Source: Parashewanella spongiae (GTDB lineage Bacteria; Pseudomonadota; Gammaproteobacteria; Enterobacterales; Shewanellaceae). Taken from it: a stretch of DNA of 64,000 bases. The translations under genes and the position numbers were made by a program. The stretch is from contig NZ_CP037952.1 of NCBI RefSeq assembly GCF_004358345.1, positions 3,534,001 through 3,598,000 on the forward strand, written 5' to 3'. Of the stretch, positions 37,717 through 48,179 are shown one piece after another (within the stretch, counting starts at the first letter, position 1; each line of letters begins with the position of its first letter). The notes under the pieces were generated by a model. That model was not told where the DNA came from. It was given only the letters and a program-made list of their open reading frames with translations, and ran no database searches.

Positions 37717-38290
37717 TATTATTACCTCTGAAAGGTTCGATAGTGGCATGACCATCTGCAGAAATCCCTTCTTTAATTAAGACTTTTTTTACTGTTAAAA
37801 GCAGAATTCTAATATCTAAACAAAAAGTTTGATTTTCTACATACCATACATCAAGTTCAAACTTTTGTTCCCAACTAATAGCGTTACGGCCGTTAACTTG
37901 AGCCCAGCCAGTTATGCCAGGTCTTACATTATGACGAGAAGCTTGCACTTTGCTGTACAAGTGCAAATACTGAGATAAAAGAGGCCGAGGACCCACCAAA
38001 CTCATGTCACCTTTGAGCACATTCCATAACCCAGGTAATTCATCTAAACTACTTTTTCTTAAAAACGAGCCAAATGAATTCAATCTTGCGGAATCGTCGC
38101 CTACAATATCAACCATAGTACGAAATTTATATATATTGAATAACTTCCCATTTAATCCTGGTCTAACCTGTATAAATATAATCGGTGAGCCCATAAATAT
38201 ATAAACAAGTAAGCAAAGTAAGCAGAATATTGGTGAAAGAATTAGTAAAGCAACTGAAGAAACGAATATATCAAACAACCTCTTTAACAT
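37709..38290 (-). CDS. Initiating phosphoglycosyltransferase (PglC-like)
   Basis: 193 aa, the small monotopic form. One N-terminal membrane segment (KRLFDIFVSSVALLILSPI), then PVIFIQVRPGL-like IIFIQVRPGLNGK, FNIYKFRTM, SSLDELPGLWNVLKGDMSLV, GPRP and PGITGWAQVNGRN. Transfers a sugar-1-phosphate from the UDP-sugar to undecaprenyl phosphate, the first membrane step of repeat-unit synthesis. With the PglD/PglE homologues this suggests a di-N-acetylbacillosamine-type first sugar. Confidence 0.92.
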   Translation of the reverse strand: MLKRLFDIFVSSVALLILSPIFCLLCLLVYIFMGSPIIFIQVRPGLNGKLFNIYKFRTMVDIVGDDSARLNSFGSFLRKSSLDELPGLWNVLKGDMSLVGPRPLLSQYLHLYSKVQASRHNVRPGITGWAQVNGRNAISWEQKFELDVWYVENQTFCLDIRILLLTVKKVLIKEGISADGHATIEPFRGNNNE

Positions 38291-39442
38291 CTAAATACCT
38301 AATATTTCAAAAATATGTCTATTAACATTATGAACACAATATTTTTCTGAAGCTAGTGCATAAGAATTTTTACCTAAAGATGTAACTAAATCTCTATTAT
38401 TCAGAAAATGTTCGCATGATTTTTCCAGACTACAGGTTGACTTAGTAGTAATTAAATATCCATTATATTCAGGTAAGACAGTTTCTCTGCACCCGACTGA
38501 ATCAGTAGTAATTATTGGCATACCACTTGACATGGCTTCAAGTATTGTTCGTGGTGTACCTTCAGGGTAATAAGAAGGCAAGACAAAAATATCACATTTG
38601 TTAAGAATCGTGTATACATTGTCAAGTTTTCCATGGAAAATTATATCTCCATTCAAGATATAAGGTTGTAAATCACTAGACAGAATATCACTACCCTCAT
38701 CGAACCAACCAACCAAATGAAACTCAACATTTTGATAAGTTTTTTTAATGTTCCTTGCACATTCGAGGAAGTGCATAACTCCTTTAGGTTTAATAATTCT
38801 TGAGACCATTACAAACCTCAACGTATCTAGTGCAGTTAGATATCGTTTCCGGAAAGGGTAATGAGCTAAATTCACGCCACTTCCATTTGTTATATTCATA
38901 TTATCACTTCGAAGAGAACTACTTTCTAGGATCATATTTTTATCATCATTATTCTGAAAAAGAATATTTGTACTGCAATACAAACCTAATTTAAACAACG
39001 AACGTGCACAATATGAAATTAAATAACTTTTAAAATCAGTAAATGAACGAAGATTAAAAGTTCTTATTGAAGAAAAAGACTCTCCTAAACCTGTTACTAA
39101 GCTAACTCTCAGCGGAACTTTACACAAGAATGATGCGATCGAGGAATATATTACTGGCTTAATTGTATACGCAAGAACAATACTCGGTTTTATAGATCTA
39201 ATCTTTTGAATCAGACTTAAAAAGTATTTTATATCTGAAAATATATTAATACCTTTCCTATCCATTTCTACATTAACGAATTCGGCACCTAAAGCAGTAA
39301 TTTTTTCAATTAAAACATTATCACTTGATGGTGCTAAGCATGTAACTGACCATCCCTCATTTACAAACTTAGTAATTAAATCTCCGCGAAAAGTGACTAA
39401 TGAAGGCGCATAAGAACAAACGAATATAATTTTCTTTTTCAT
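38291..39442 (-). CDS. Glycosyltransferase family 4
   Basis: 383 aa GT-B fold. N-terminal KIIFVCSYAPSLVTFRGDLI, middle VSRIIKPKGVMHFLECARNI, and C-terminal donor-binding PSYYPEGTPRTILEAMSSGM with PIITTDSVGCRETV. Similar to PglA-type transferases that act on the bacillosamine-linked lipid. The next gene (PglC-like) starts at the base after this stop. Donor and acceptor sugars cannot be told from the sequence. Confidence 0.9.
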   Translation of the reverse strand: MKKKIIFVCSYAPSLVTFRGDLITKFVNEGWSVTCLAPSSDNVLIEKITALGAEFVNVEMDRKGINIFSDIKYFLSLIQKIRSIKPSIVLAYTIKPVIYSSIASFLCKVPLRVSLVTGLGESFSSIRTFNLRSFTDFKSYLISYCARSLFKLGLYCSTNILFQNNDDKNMILESSSLRSDNMNITNGSGVNLAHYPFRKRYLTALDTLRFVMVSRIIKPKGVMHFLECARNIKKTYQNVEFHLVGWFDEGSDILSSDLQPYILNGDIIFHGKLDNVYTILNKCDIFVLPSYYPEGTPRTILEAMSSGMPIITTDSVGCRETVLPEYNGYLITTKSTCSLEKSCEHFLNNRDLVTSLGKNSYALASEKYCVHNVNRHIFEILGI

Positions 39443-39448
39443 AATTTA

Positions 39449-40336
39449 TTACTTATACATACCAAACTTATTAATAATACCATGATAAATACCTTTAAGC
39501 ATAAATTTAAACCTAGAAAACTTATCATCAAAAACAACTAAGTAAATAAAAAACTTAACTGGCATTTTAAGTAATGTTTTCAGTTTGAACTCAAACGGAA
39601 CATAGTTTAACCTGAACAAATAAAACCAGTTTCTAAATGAATAATAATAACGTATCGGACTGCCTTTCCTTATTGCCAGACCAAAAAAATTGATATCTCC
39701 TTCGCCAAACAAATGACTCATTTTAATATTAAGATCCATTAAATTAATAAATCCGAAATTAAGTATTCGCCATGACCATTCATGATCTACTGAATCAATA
39801 AAAAGTTCGTCTTTCATCAGACCGCACTTTTTGACAACGCCTACATTTGTTACTGAACCTGATGAGATTAAACAGTCTAACTGAGTATACCGAGTATCCA
39901 ACCCCACACACCCTTGACCATAACAAGCCGATTTTATTGGATAATCAACACCAGTAGCTTTATTGACAGGTAAAGGCCCTAACAAGCCGACAGGTATTTT
40001 TTTACTTAACAAAGCATTAAATGATTCTGACATTCTCAAAATAAAGTTAGTGCTGACCTTACTGTCTTGGTCAAAGAAAAACACTTTATCTAAATCATTT
40101 TCACTAGAATTCAATATTTTCTTTAAAGCAAAGTTTTGAGCAGTTGCAATACCTAAGTTACTTCTTAAAGGTAGGTAGGATATTTTATTATCATCATATG
40201 AAGATAATATATCATAATTATTGGAACTAGAGTTATCCACAAAAAAGGTCATGTCAGATTCATCAACAATCTCGACATAATCATCGATAGTCGATGTTTC
40301 TTTTGGATTATACAGTATAACTATGGAGTAAATCAT
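39449..40336 (-). CDS. Glycosyltransferase family 2, rhamnosyltransferase-like
   Basis: 295 aa. N-terminal IYSIVILYNPKE, acceptor/donor motif FFFDQDSKVS (DxD-like), LISSGSVTNVG and FIDSVDHEWSWRI, typical of rhamnosyltransferases of the WbbL/RfbF type. Its donor would be dTDP-rhamnose from the RmlA-D enzymes of this operon. The start overlaps the wzy stop region (ATGA-like). Confidence 0.85.
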   Translation of the reverse strand: MIYSIVILYNPKETSTIDDYVEIVDESDMTFFVDNSSSNNYDILSSYDDNKISYLPLRSNLGIATAQNFALKKILNSSENDLDKVFFFDQDSKVSTNFILRMSESFNALLSKKIPVGLLGPLPVNKATGVDYPIKSACYGQGCVGLDTRYTQLDCLISSGSVTNVGVVKKCGLMKDELFIDSVDHEWSWRILNFGFINLMDLNIKMSHLFGEGDINFFGLAIRKGSPIRYYYSFRNWFYLFRLNYVPFEFKLKTLLKMPVKFFIYLVVFDDKFSRFKFMLKGIYHGIINKFGMYK

Positions 40337-41613
40337 TTACTAACACCTGAATTTCTAAACTTATATAAATTATTAATATAGATATTAAAATACAATGGAA
40401 AGAATATAACCCACATATAATCAAACTTTGCTAAATATGGATTACTACCATTTGCAATCAAAAAACTCAAAAAACCAGATACGATACAGAGTATCACTAT
40501 TTTTTCATTAATATAGACATGTTTTAGCTTCAATTTATGAAGCAGCGAAAGTGTGATATAACAAACTCCAAATAAATAAAAAATACTGCCAAATGTTCCA
40601 TACTGGAAAAGAAATGAGAGATAAAAAAGTTCGTATGCCCAAGGTTGTTCTGGTGACCTGATATATTCACCAACAGCCCCAGCACCTAATCCGAATATGG
40701 GATAGTCTGCATACCCATTATAAAGTGAAAAAAACTGCATTAACCTTTCATAATTATCAGCATTTGTTTCAAAATCAGTTATTGTTTTAATATTTTCGAC
40801 AACAGAAACCATGCTGAACTCAGTGAAACTTAAAACTAATATAATAGCAATTATTATTAATGATGAAAGATAAAATATTTTTCTGGAAAGCTTTTTTGAG
40901 TACAACTTAAAAAACATCATGGGTGGAATAATAAAAAGTACTGATAAGAACACTGAAACAAAAAAAGCTCTTCGCCCACTAAGTATTACTATAATAAACA
41001 TTAATAATAGAAGGGTTAAGTCAATATAACTTGCGTTATCATTGAGCATGTAATAACAAAAGAAAAACGGCAGCAAAAACAGTAAACTTCCAACATTAGG
41101 TAATGTGAAGATCAAATGTGTTGAACCTGAGTCAATAACAGCCAAATCACTATACACATTGAGAATTAAGTGATAAAAAAATTGGCCATCTAATCCAAAA
41201 AATGAAGTAAGAAACGCTAATTGAACAAACACCAGAGACCACGAGCAAATTTTAAAGAATCGGATTACACTTCTCCCCTCCATTTCATGTTGATATAAAA
41301 AACTAAAGAAACAAAATAAAAGCGGATAGACAGCCATAACAGATAAAAGAGGCAAAGCACCGGGGTTACCTAGAAGTAGGGCCGTAAAGACTCCAAGACA
41401 AACCAATAAAACTAAACATTAATATAAAAATCAAATTATATTTTGCATAAGTAATATTAAATTTACATCTGCAAAAATATATAAATGAAAAAAAAGTGTA
41501 ACACAAATCAAAAATAATTTGAAACTTTGGAAAACTATCGGAAAAACCAATGAAAAGTACACAACTGAACAAAAAAGAAATTTTGCTATTCGATAATCGA
41601 TTTGTCTAGACAT
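40333..41613 (-). pseudogene. wzy: O-antigen/capsule polymerase (Wzy) with two compensating frameshifts
   Basis: The 357-codon main part (from about 41406) is a polytopic membrane protein with a large periplasmic loop, as in Wzy. Its N-terminal end is split. An ATG at 41613 (MSRQIDYRIAKFLFCSVVYF) leads to a frame in the same phase as the main part, but with two stop codons at about 41430 and 41418. Between about 41475 and 41388 the protein-like sequence (ITYAKYNLIFILMFSFIGLS, WSLYG) is in the next phase. One A lost in an AAA run and one C gained in a CCC run would explain this; both are homopolymers, so sequencing error is possible. If real, polymerisation is probably off. Confidence 0.7.
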
Positions 41614-42496
41614 TCGTTTTTAACCAAGTGAGAGTCAGAGCAAGTAAGCATTTTGCAGAATAAGGCTTCTTCTTTAAAGCTTTTAAATAGTAACTTCTTG
41701 CTTTCTCATAATCACAGAACTTATGAATTGCTCTACCTGTTGTGAAGTACACATCAAACTTTGACTTGCTGCAAGAGGTTATGAAAGTAGAACTGGAAAT
41801 AATTTTTTTATACAAGCCCTCTCGTTGACGAATCTGATAGTCAAATTTATCTTGTTTAGCAGACATATCAGAGTGTTGACGATAAGCACAAACTAAGTCA
41901 TCGTGGAATCTGAATAAGCCATTATCAGCAACATCTAGCCAAAGTTCCCAATCAGGAATTGTTACAATATTAGTTCTGTGAAAATCAATATCATGAGACC
42001 AACGAAACATTGCAGCATGAACGGGAAATAGATTTGTTATTAATAATCTACTAGAATATGAACCATTTTTGTCTGGGTTATGAATCACTGACTCGCTTGT
42101 TACTTTAAGTTCCTCATTACAGATGTGTGAGCGACCAAAAACCAAAGATACTTTGTCATTAAGAGAATTGAAGTAAGAAACTTGCTTTTCGAGCTTAGAC
42201 TCATAAAGAATATCATCCGCATCTAATAAAACAAAATATACCCCACTAGAGAATCTTAAACCATTATTTCTTGCAGATATTGCACCTTGATTTGATTGGT
42301 TAATTAGCTTTATGTTCTGATATTTCTTTTTATAACGCTCGACGATATTACCAGTTGAATCAACAGAGCCATCATTGACAACAATTAACTCCCAATTTTT
42401 ATATGTTTGCGAAATCACACTTTGAATACAATCATCTAAATATTTTTCAGCATTATATGCTGCAACAATAATGCTAACCTTTTCACTACTTTTCAT
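41606..42496 (-). CDS. Glycosyltransferase family 2
   Basis: 296 aa GT-A fold. Start VSIIVAAYNAEKYLDDCIQS, VISQTYKNWELIVVNDGSVD and the DxD region VLLDADDILYES are standard. The C-terminal 100 residues are helical. Overlaps the acetyltransferase gene upstream by 11 bp. Sugar specificity unknown. Confidence 0.9.
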   Translation of the reverse strand: MKSSEKVSIIVAAYNAEKYLDDCIQSVISQTYKNWELIVVNDGSVDSTGNIVERYKKKYQNIKLINQSNQGAISARNNGLRFSSGVYFVLLDADDILYESKLEKQVSYFNSLNDKVSLVFGRSHICNEELKVTSESVIHNPDKNGSYSSRLLITNLFPVHAAMFRWSHDIDFHRTNIVTIPDWELWLDVADNGLFRFHDDLVCAYRQHSDMSAKQDKFDYQIRQREGLYKKIISSSTFITSCSKSKFDVYFTTGRAIHKFCDYEKARSYYLKALKKKPYSAKCLLALTLTWLKTNV

Positions 42497-43004
42497 TATG
42501 TAAACCTAGCTTATTTTGTTGAAGTAATATTTCTTTAGTAGTTATTTCTTTTTTCCAATCAAATATTGCTTCAGTAAGATCACTATTTTTTTTATTTTCT
42601 AATTCTTTCACTTTACAAATGAATTTTGCTGGAACTCCCGCATAAACGCTATCCGAAGGTACATTCTTTGTAACTACTGAATTTGACCCTATAACACAAT
42701 TATCACCTATTATCACACCTGGCATGATGACGGCGCCATAACCAATAAACACTTTATTGCCTATTATTACTTCTTTGAAAACGTATTTCCCAGTGGTTGG
42801 TACTAAACAAGCATCATGAGTTAATATTACAGCTTTAGGAGCAATCACACAGTGGTCGCCAATAGTTATTAGCTGGGGTGCTATACCATCTAGATTATCC
42901 AGTGAGTACTGACAAAATTGACCAATTCTCAAGTTTTTATATTTTTCAATTTTGTTTTCATTTAACTTTAGAAAGATTCGTTTAATTAAATGTACAAATC
43001 GCAT
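42486..43004 (-). CDS. Hexapeptide-repeat acetyltransferase
   Basis: 172 aa with left-handed beta-helix repeats (ITIGDHCVIAPKAVILTHDA, VIIGNKVFIGYGAVIMPG, VIIGDNCVIGSNSVVTKNVP). WbbJ/maa type, probably O-acetylates a sugar of the repeat unit. Start overlaps the wzx stop by one base. Confidence 0.88.
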   Translation of the reverse strand: MRFVHLIKRIFLKLNENKIEKYKNLRIGQFCQYSLDNLDGIAPQLITIGDHCVIAPKAVILTHDACLVPTTGKYVFKEVIIGNKVFIGYGAVIMPGVIIGDNCVIGSNSVVTKNVPSDSVYAGVPAKFICKVKELENKKNSDLTEAIFDWKKEITTKEILLQQNKLGLHNEK

Positions 43005-44455
43005 TAATTTTCACTCCGTAAAAATAAAACCTTAAAATCACAAACCAACTTATCCAAAAAAAATAGCTTTTTAAACATAAAGTAAAAAATAATAAGTGTC
43101 GAAAAATAAATCATTACTCTGCTACCAAAACTAATAGCATCAGCATATACTGGAAATCCAATCGTGATTAAGAAAAACATTAAAACAAAGAAAGTTGCCA
43201 TTTTCTGTTTTACATATTTATTTATGCATATAAGTTCATTAATTTCTTTATAAAAAAACAATTGCGAAATAAAAATGCCCATTAACATAGAAAACGGAAT
43301 AGCAATAATACCCCACGGCCTGAATAAGCAAACGGATAAGAATAGCGTTACTACTGCGTTAACAATAAAAATTCTGGTTGCATTGGATAAACGATCATTA
43401 ACTATAAAATAAAGCGAATATATTCTTGAACTACCTAATAAAACTAGGCTTAATGCCGATAATGAATAAAAAAAGAAACTAGGATATAACTCTGGTTTTG
43501 CTATTAAAGACTGTAGTTCTGGAGAAAATAACAATATGAAATATGAACAACAGTAAGTTGTAATAGTAACTAGAAGTAAACCTATAAATGTATTGTTTTT
43601 ATTCTGCTCAAACGATTCTTTTTTTGCTAATACCGGGAAGAGAAGTGAACAAAATGGATTTATGAATATCCCTCCTAGTAAAGCGATTGACATACTAACA
43701 CCATACATAGCAAGTTGATTCAAATCACCCATGTTAGGTATTATCAGCCTACCTATATTATTAATAGCCCAAATTGAAAGTACTGAAAAAACTAGTGCAA
43801 GTGCCATATATGTATTAGATCTCAACCAGTAATAAGACTGCATTTCAAAATAAACCCAGAAAAATTGCTTAGAAAATCTAGCACCAAAAATCAATAAAGA
43901 AAACTCGAAAGTAATCATTACACTTAAAACCATTATTACTGAATTAAAGTAAAATCCGATTACAACTGAAAGCAATTGACCGATATATTGCAATAGCTGA
44001 TAAACAGAATAATGTGTTAGTTTATTCTTTGATTGAAAATAAATTAAATTTCTGCAACTTAAAGTATAGATGACAGAATAGATTACAAAAAAATATACAA
44101 AAAAAGGCTCTATACTCCCACCCCAAAGTTTACTTAAGTAAATATTTGGAAAAAGAGTTCCTATCAATATAAAAATGAAAATCGATGAATAAGTTACATA
44201 GTTTAGAGCATTAGAATAAATATACGAGTGGGTATTATTTATAGAGCTTTTTACAAAAGGACCGTCAAAGCTTAAAATTGACAACTGATATAAAATCACT
44301 GAAAAAACTAAAATTTGAGTTACAACTACATAGGATTCGTTACCCATCAAAATAAGTAGCTTTATTGAAACAAGCCCTTTAATTACTGCAAAGAAAATAG
44401 CTAAAGCTTGATAAAAGAATGGATTTTTAGTCAATGTAAAAAACTTAAAATTCAT
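43004..44455 (-). CDS. wzx: Polysaccharide flippase (Wzx family)
   Basis: 483 aa with about 12 predicted membrane helices and few charged residues, no other domain. Size and operon position (with wzy-like and glycosyltransferase genes) fit the Wzx/MATE-like flippase that moves the lipid-linked repeat unit across the inner membrane. Overlaps rmlC by 11 bp. Very AT-rich, as usual for serotype-specific genes. Confidence 0.85.
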   Translation of the reverse strand: MNFKFFTLTKNPFFYQALAIFFAVIKGLVSIKLLILMGNESYVVVTQILVFSVILYQLSILSFDGPFVKSSINNTHSYIYSNALNYVTYSSIFIFILIGTLFPNIYLSKLWGGSIEPFFVYFFVIYSVIYTLSCRNLIYFQSKNKLTHYSVYQLLQYIGQLLSVVIGFYFNSVIMVLSVMITFEFSLLIFGARFSKQFFWVYFEMQSYYWLRSNTYMALALVFSVLSIWAINNIGRLIIPNMGDLNQLAMYGVSMSIALLGGIFINPFCSLLFPVLAKKESFEQNKNNTFIGLLLVTITTYCCSYFILLFSPELQSLIAKPELYPSFFFYSLSALSLVLLGSSRIYSLYFIVNDRLSNATRIFIVNAVVTLFLSVCLFRPWGIIAIPFSMLMGIFISQLFFYKEINELICINKYVKQKMATFFVLMFFLITIGFPVYADAISFGSRVMIYFSTLIIFYFMFKKLFFLDKLVCDFKVLFLRSEN

Positions 44456-44990
44456 CCTTCCCCCTAATAGGTACAGCTAACTCATCTTTCTTTGAAAGGA
44501 TAGGTTGTCCAACTAAAGGCCATGTGATATTTAATTTTTTATCATTCCAAGATAGAGAAATCTCTGATTTTGGATCATAATAATTAGTGCATTTATAGAC
44601 AAATTCTGCTTCCTCACTTGTAACATAAAAGCCATGAGCAAAGCCTTCTGGTATCCATAACTGTCGTTTGTTCTCGGCCGAAAGATACTCACCAACCCAT
44701 TGTCCATAAGTAAAAGAATCTTTGCGAATATCAACTGCGACATCAAAAACCTCGCCAGAGACAACACGGACTAGTTTTCCTTGTGTATTTTTAGTCTGAT
44801 AGTGTAAACCACGCAAAATTCCTTTCTTGGATTTTGAATGGTTGTCTTGCACAAACTCTGTAGGTTTACCTGTAACTAATTCTTCAAACTTCTTTTGTTG
44901 CCAAGTTTCCATAAAGAAACCTCGCTCATCTCCAAACACTGTTGGTTCAATAATTTTTACATCAGATATATGTGTATCGATAACTTTCAT
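44445..44990 (-). CDS. rmlC: dTDP-4-dehydrorhamnose 3,5-epimerase
   Basis: 181 aa, normal length. FGDERGFFMETWQQKKF, FVQDNHSKSKKGILRGLHYQ and FDVAVDIRKDSFTYGQWVGE are hallmark segments, with PEGFAHGFYV after them. Third step of dTDP-L-rhamnose synthesis. Gene order here is rmlB-rmlA-rmlD-rmlC. Confidence 0.97.
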   Translation of the reverse strand: MKVIDTHISDVKIIEPTVFGDERGFFMETWQQKKFEELVTGKPTEFVQDNHSKSKKGILRGLHYQTKNTQGKLVRVVSGEVFDVAVDIRKDSFTYGQWVGEYLSAENKRQLWIPEGFAHGFYVTSEEAEFVYKCTNYYDPKSEISLSWNDKKLNITWPLVGQPILSKKDELAVPIRGKDEF

Positions 44991-44993
44991 TTT

Positions 44994-45875
44994 TTATCCA
45001 GTATAGGCCGCGAGGTTATTTAACACTTTTTTCCAGTCACTTGCTGTAATGGAAAAATGTTTATAAATTTTGCTGGTATTTAAGCGCGAATTATTCGGGC
45101 GCCTAGCAGGTGTTGGATATTGATCCGTCGTAATACTCTCAAGCTCTATATTATTAGACAAATATCCTTGATGCATCGCATTGTTAAAAATCACTTCTGC
45201 AAACTCACACCAACTGACATGAGGCAAACCAGAGTAATGGTATATACCATATTTAATCTGCGTTTCTTGAGTAATCTTTTTAGCTATGCAGAGTAACGCA
45301 TGAGCAATATCTCCTGCGTAGGTAGGCCCTCCAAATTGATCGCCAACGACACTTAACTTTTCGCGCATGGCACCTAAACGAAGCATTGTTTTAACAAAGT
45401 TATTTCCGTTCTCACCAAATACCCAAGCGGTGCGAAGAATAATATGCTTATGGCAAGCCTCAGCAACAGCTAATTCACCGGCTAATTTACTTTCACCGTA
45501 AACACCTTGAGGGTTCGTTGAATCACTTTCAACATACTCATTCAGTTTGTTGCCTTCAAAAACATAGTCTGTAGAAATATGCAAAATTGAGGCATCGATT
45601 CTTTGTGCAGCTTGAGCAAGGTACAGAGGCCCATCACGATTGATAGCAAAACACTGTTCAACATCATCTTCTGCTTTATCTACAGCCGTATAAGCCGCCG
45701 CATTGATGATAATAGTTGGCTTAAATTTATTAACGACTGCATTGACAGCCTCTCGATTGGTTATATCAAGCTGTGTTTTATCCAGCGCTAATAACGTTGC
45801 TGCTTTTTCATCAGTTAATTGTTCCTTAAGGCAGAAACCAACTTGCCCATTGGAACCGGTAAGAAGTACCCGCAT
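44994..45875 (-). CDS. rmlD: dTDP-4-dehydrorhamnose reductase
   Basis: 293 aa. NAD(P)-binding LLTGSNGQVGFCLKEQL, ISTDYVFEGNKLNEYVESDS and YGESKLAGE (YxxxK) are typical of RmlD. Final step to dTDP-L-rhamnose. Confidence 0.97.
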   Translation of the reverse strand: MRVLLTGSNGQVGFCLKEQLTDEKAATLLALDKTQLDITNREAVNAVVNKFKPTIIINAAAYTAVDKAEDDVEQCFAINRDGPLYLAQAAQRIDASILHISTDYVFEGNKLNEYVESDSTNPQGVYGESKLAGELAVAEACHKHIILRTAWVFGENGNNFVKTMLRLGAMREKLSVVGDQFGGPTYAGDIAHALLCIAKKITQETQIKYGIYHYSGLPHVSWCEFAEVIFNNAMHQGYLSNNIELESITTDQYPTPARRPNNSRLNTSKIYKHFSITASDWKKVLNNLAAYTG

Positions 45876-45882
45876 TAGTTAA

Positions 45883-46767
45883 TTACTTCCCTTTCTTTTC
45901 CGACACAAGACGCAGCAAATATTGCCCGTATTCATTTTTTAACATCGGAGTTGCTATTTCCGCTAATCGTTCAGAGCTCAACCACCCGTTTCGCCATGCA
46001 ATTTCTTCAAGGCAAGCGACCTTTAATCCTTGTACGTTCTCAAGTGTTTGAACGAATGACGCAGCTTCATGCAGGCTTTCATGGGTCCCTGTATCTAACC
46101 ACGCAAAACCACGTCCCAATAGCTCAACATTCAACGACTCGTGATGCAAATACATTTCATTAAGCGTAGTTATTTCTAACTCACCACGATGCGACGGCTC
46201 GACCTTTTTAGCAAGTTCGACAACTCGATTATCATAAAAATATAACCCCGTTACGGCATAGTTCGATTTAGGATTCGCTGGTTTCTCTTCAATAGAAACT
46301 GCTCTCATATCAGAATCAAATTCAACCACACCAAACCGCTCAGGATCTTTTACTTGATATCCAAATACTGTTGCCAAACCGCTTTTTGTTTTCTCTACCG
46401 CATTCAGTAATTGTGCACTGAATGATTGGCCATAAAAAATATTATCACCAAGAACTAAACAAACAGAGTCATCACCGATGAACTCTTCACCAATTAAGAA
46501 GGCTTGTGCAAGGCCATCAGGCGATGGCTGGATTGCATACTCAAGATTTATGCCGTAATCACTGCCGTCGCCGAGTAAACGCATAAAACCAGCTTGGTCT
46601 TCAGGTGTTGTAATGATGAGAATGTCTCTAATACCCGCTAACATTAATGTTGATATAGGGTAATAGATCATTGGCTTGTCATATATTGGCAACATCTGTT
46701 TTGATGTACCACGTGTTAATGGATATAAACGAGTACCAGAGCCACCGGCCAATACTATGCCTTTCAT
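45883..46767 (-). CDS. rmlA: Glucose-1-phosphate thymidylyltransferase
   Basis: 294 aa from ATG 46767 ([20 protein letters not shown]), which has AGGA before it; the frame extends 11 codons further without support. Signature [30 protein letters not shown] and [20 protein letters not shown]. First step of the dTDP-rhamnose route. Confidence 0.97.
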   Translation of the reverse strand: MKGIVLAGGSGTRLYPLTRGTSKQMLPIYDKPMIYYPISTLMLAGIRDILIITTPEDQAGFMRLLGDGSDYGINLEYAIQPSPDGLAQAFLIGEEFIGDDSVCLVLGDNIFYGQSFSAQLLNAVEKTKSGLATVFGYQVKDPERFGVVEFDSDMRAVSIEEKPANPKSNYAVTGLYFYDNRVVELAKKVEPSHRGELEITTLNEMYLHHESLNVELLGRGFAWLDTGTHESLHEAASFVQTLENVQGLKVACLEEIAWRNGWLSSERLAEIATPMLKNEYGQYLLRLVSEKKGK

Positions 46768-46905
46768 TGAAAATCCTGCCTTTTGAGTCATCGAACTCAA
46801 AAATAAGTAAGCTAAACAAAACCAAACCCACTGAATACCCAGGTCTATGGTAATCCAGTGTCGTTCGAAAATCGATTGAATTCTGTATACACAGAAGTGA
46901 TAAGG

Positions 46906-47976
46906 CTACAAACCTAAACGTTCTCTTTGATAAGAACCATCTTGAACATTTTTACACCAAGCGCTGTTATCAAGATACCATTCAATTGTCTTACGTAAGC
47001 CAGTTTCAAAAGTTTCTTCTGGCGTCCAATTGAGTTCATTGCTCATTTTTGTTGCATCAATAGCATAACGTCTATCATGACCTGGACGGTCAGCAACATA
47101 GGTAATTTGCTCTGTATATAAAGAGTCTTTTGGTACCAACGAATCTAAAATGCTACAAATTGCTTGTACCACTTCAACATTTCGTTTTTCGTTATGCCCG
47201 CCAATATTGTAAGTTTCGCCCACTTGCCCTTCAGTAACGACTTTATAAAGCGCCCTGGCATGATCTTCTACATACAACCAATCACGAATTTGATCACCTT
47301 TACCATAAATAGGTAAATCCTTACCTTCTAATGCATTAAGAATGACTAATGGGATCAATTTCTCAGGAAAATGGTATGGACCATAATTGTTGGAGCAGTT
47401 GGTTACCATTGTTGGCAATCCATAGGTACGTAACCATGCTCTCACTAAATGATCGCTTGATGCTTTTGAAGCCGAATATGGACTGCTTGGCTCGTATGAT
47501 GTTTCTTCTGTAAATAGTGGTAATTTATCATCGTCCGAAACTTCATCGGGATGTGGCAAATCGCCATAAACTTCATCCGTTGAAATATGATGGAAACGAA
47601 ATGCTTTCTTGGCATCAACCGATAATCCATTCCAATATTCACGGGTTGCTTCAAGCAGAGTATAAGTACCGACAATATTAGTTTGAATAAAATCAGAAGG
47701 GCCAGTAATTGAACGATCAACATGTGATTCAGCAGCTAAATGCATAACCGCATCAGGTCGATGTGTTTTGAATACGCGGTCTAATTCAGTAGGGTCGCAA
47801 ATATCCACTTTCTCAAAAACGTAGCGTTCGTTTCCTTCCACACTTTTCAATGATTCAAGGTTACCTGCATAAGTCAATTTATCGACATTGATGATGCTAT
47901 CTTTGGTATGATTAATGACATGACGAACCACTGCAGAGCCAATAAAGCCTGCACCACCTGTGACTAAAATCTTCAT
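46906..47976 (-). CDS. rmlB: dTDP-glucose 4,6-dehydratase
   Basis: 356 aa from ATG 47976 ([20 protein letters not shown]), preceded by GGAAG; an upstream in-frame ATG at 48018 is less likely. Motifs [32 protein letters not shown] and [14 protein letters not shown] (YxxxK). Second step of the pathway. Confidence 0.97.
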   Translation of the reverse strand: MKILVTGGAGFIGSAVVRHVINHTKDSIINVDKLTYAGNLESLKSVEGNERYVFEKVDICDPTELDRVFKTHRPDAVMHLAAESHVDRSITGPSDFIQTNIVGTYTLLEATREYWNGLSVDAKKAFRFHHISTDEVYGDLPHPDEVSDDDKLPLFTEETSYEPSSPYSASKASSDHLVRAWLRTYGLPTMVTNCSNNYGPYHFPEKLIPLVILNALEGKDLPIYGKGDQIRDWLYVEDHARALYKVVTEGQVGETYNIGGHNEKRNVEVVQAICSILDSLVPKDSLYTEQITYVADRPGHDRRYAIDATKMSNELNWTPEETFETGLRKTIEWYLDNSAWCKNVQDGSYQRERLGL

Positions 47977-48179
47977 TCTTGCTTCCGAACTGGTTAAATT
48001 TGAGCTAAATATTGACAATATTTAGTTTCAAAAATTGAATTTATTCATCTCAGAGACTCAGACATTTAACTATACCTGAGACACTTTTCATTCATTTTGA
48101 GACAGGTTAAATCACGCTATCCATTGTAAACCCTAGCTTTTACGGTTTTGTCAAAAACCGTCCCAATAGGCTAAAATTT

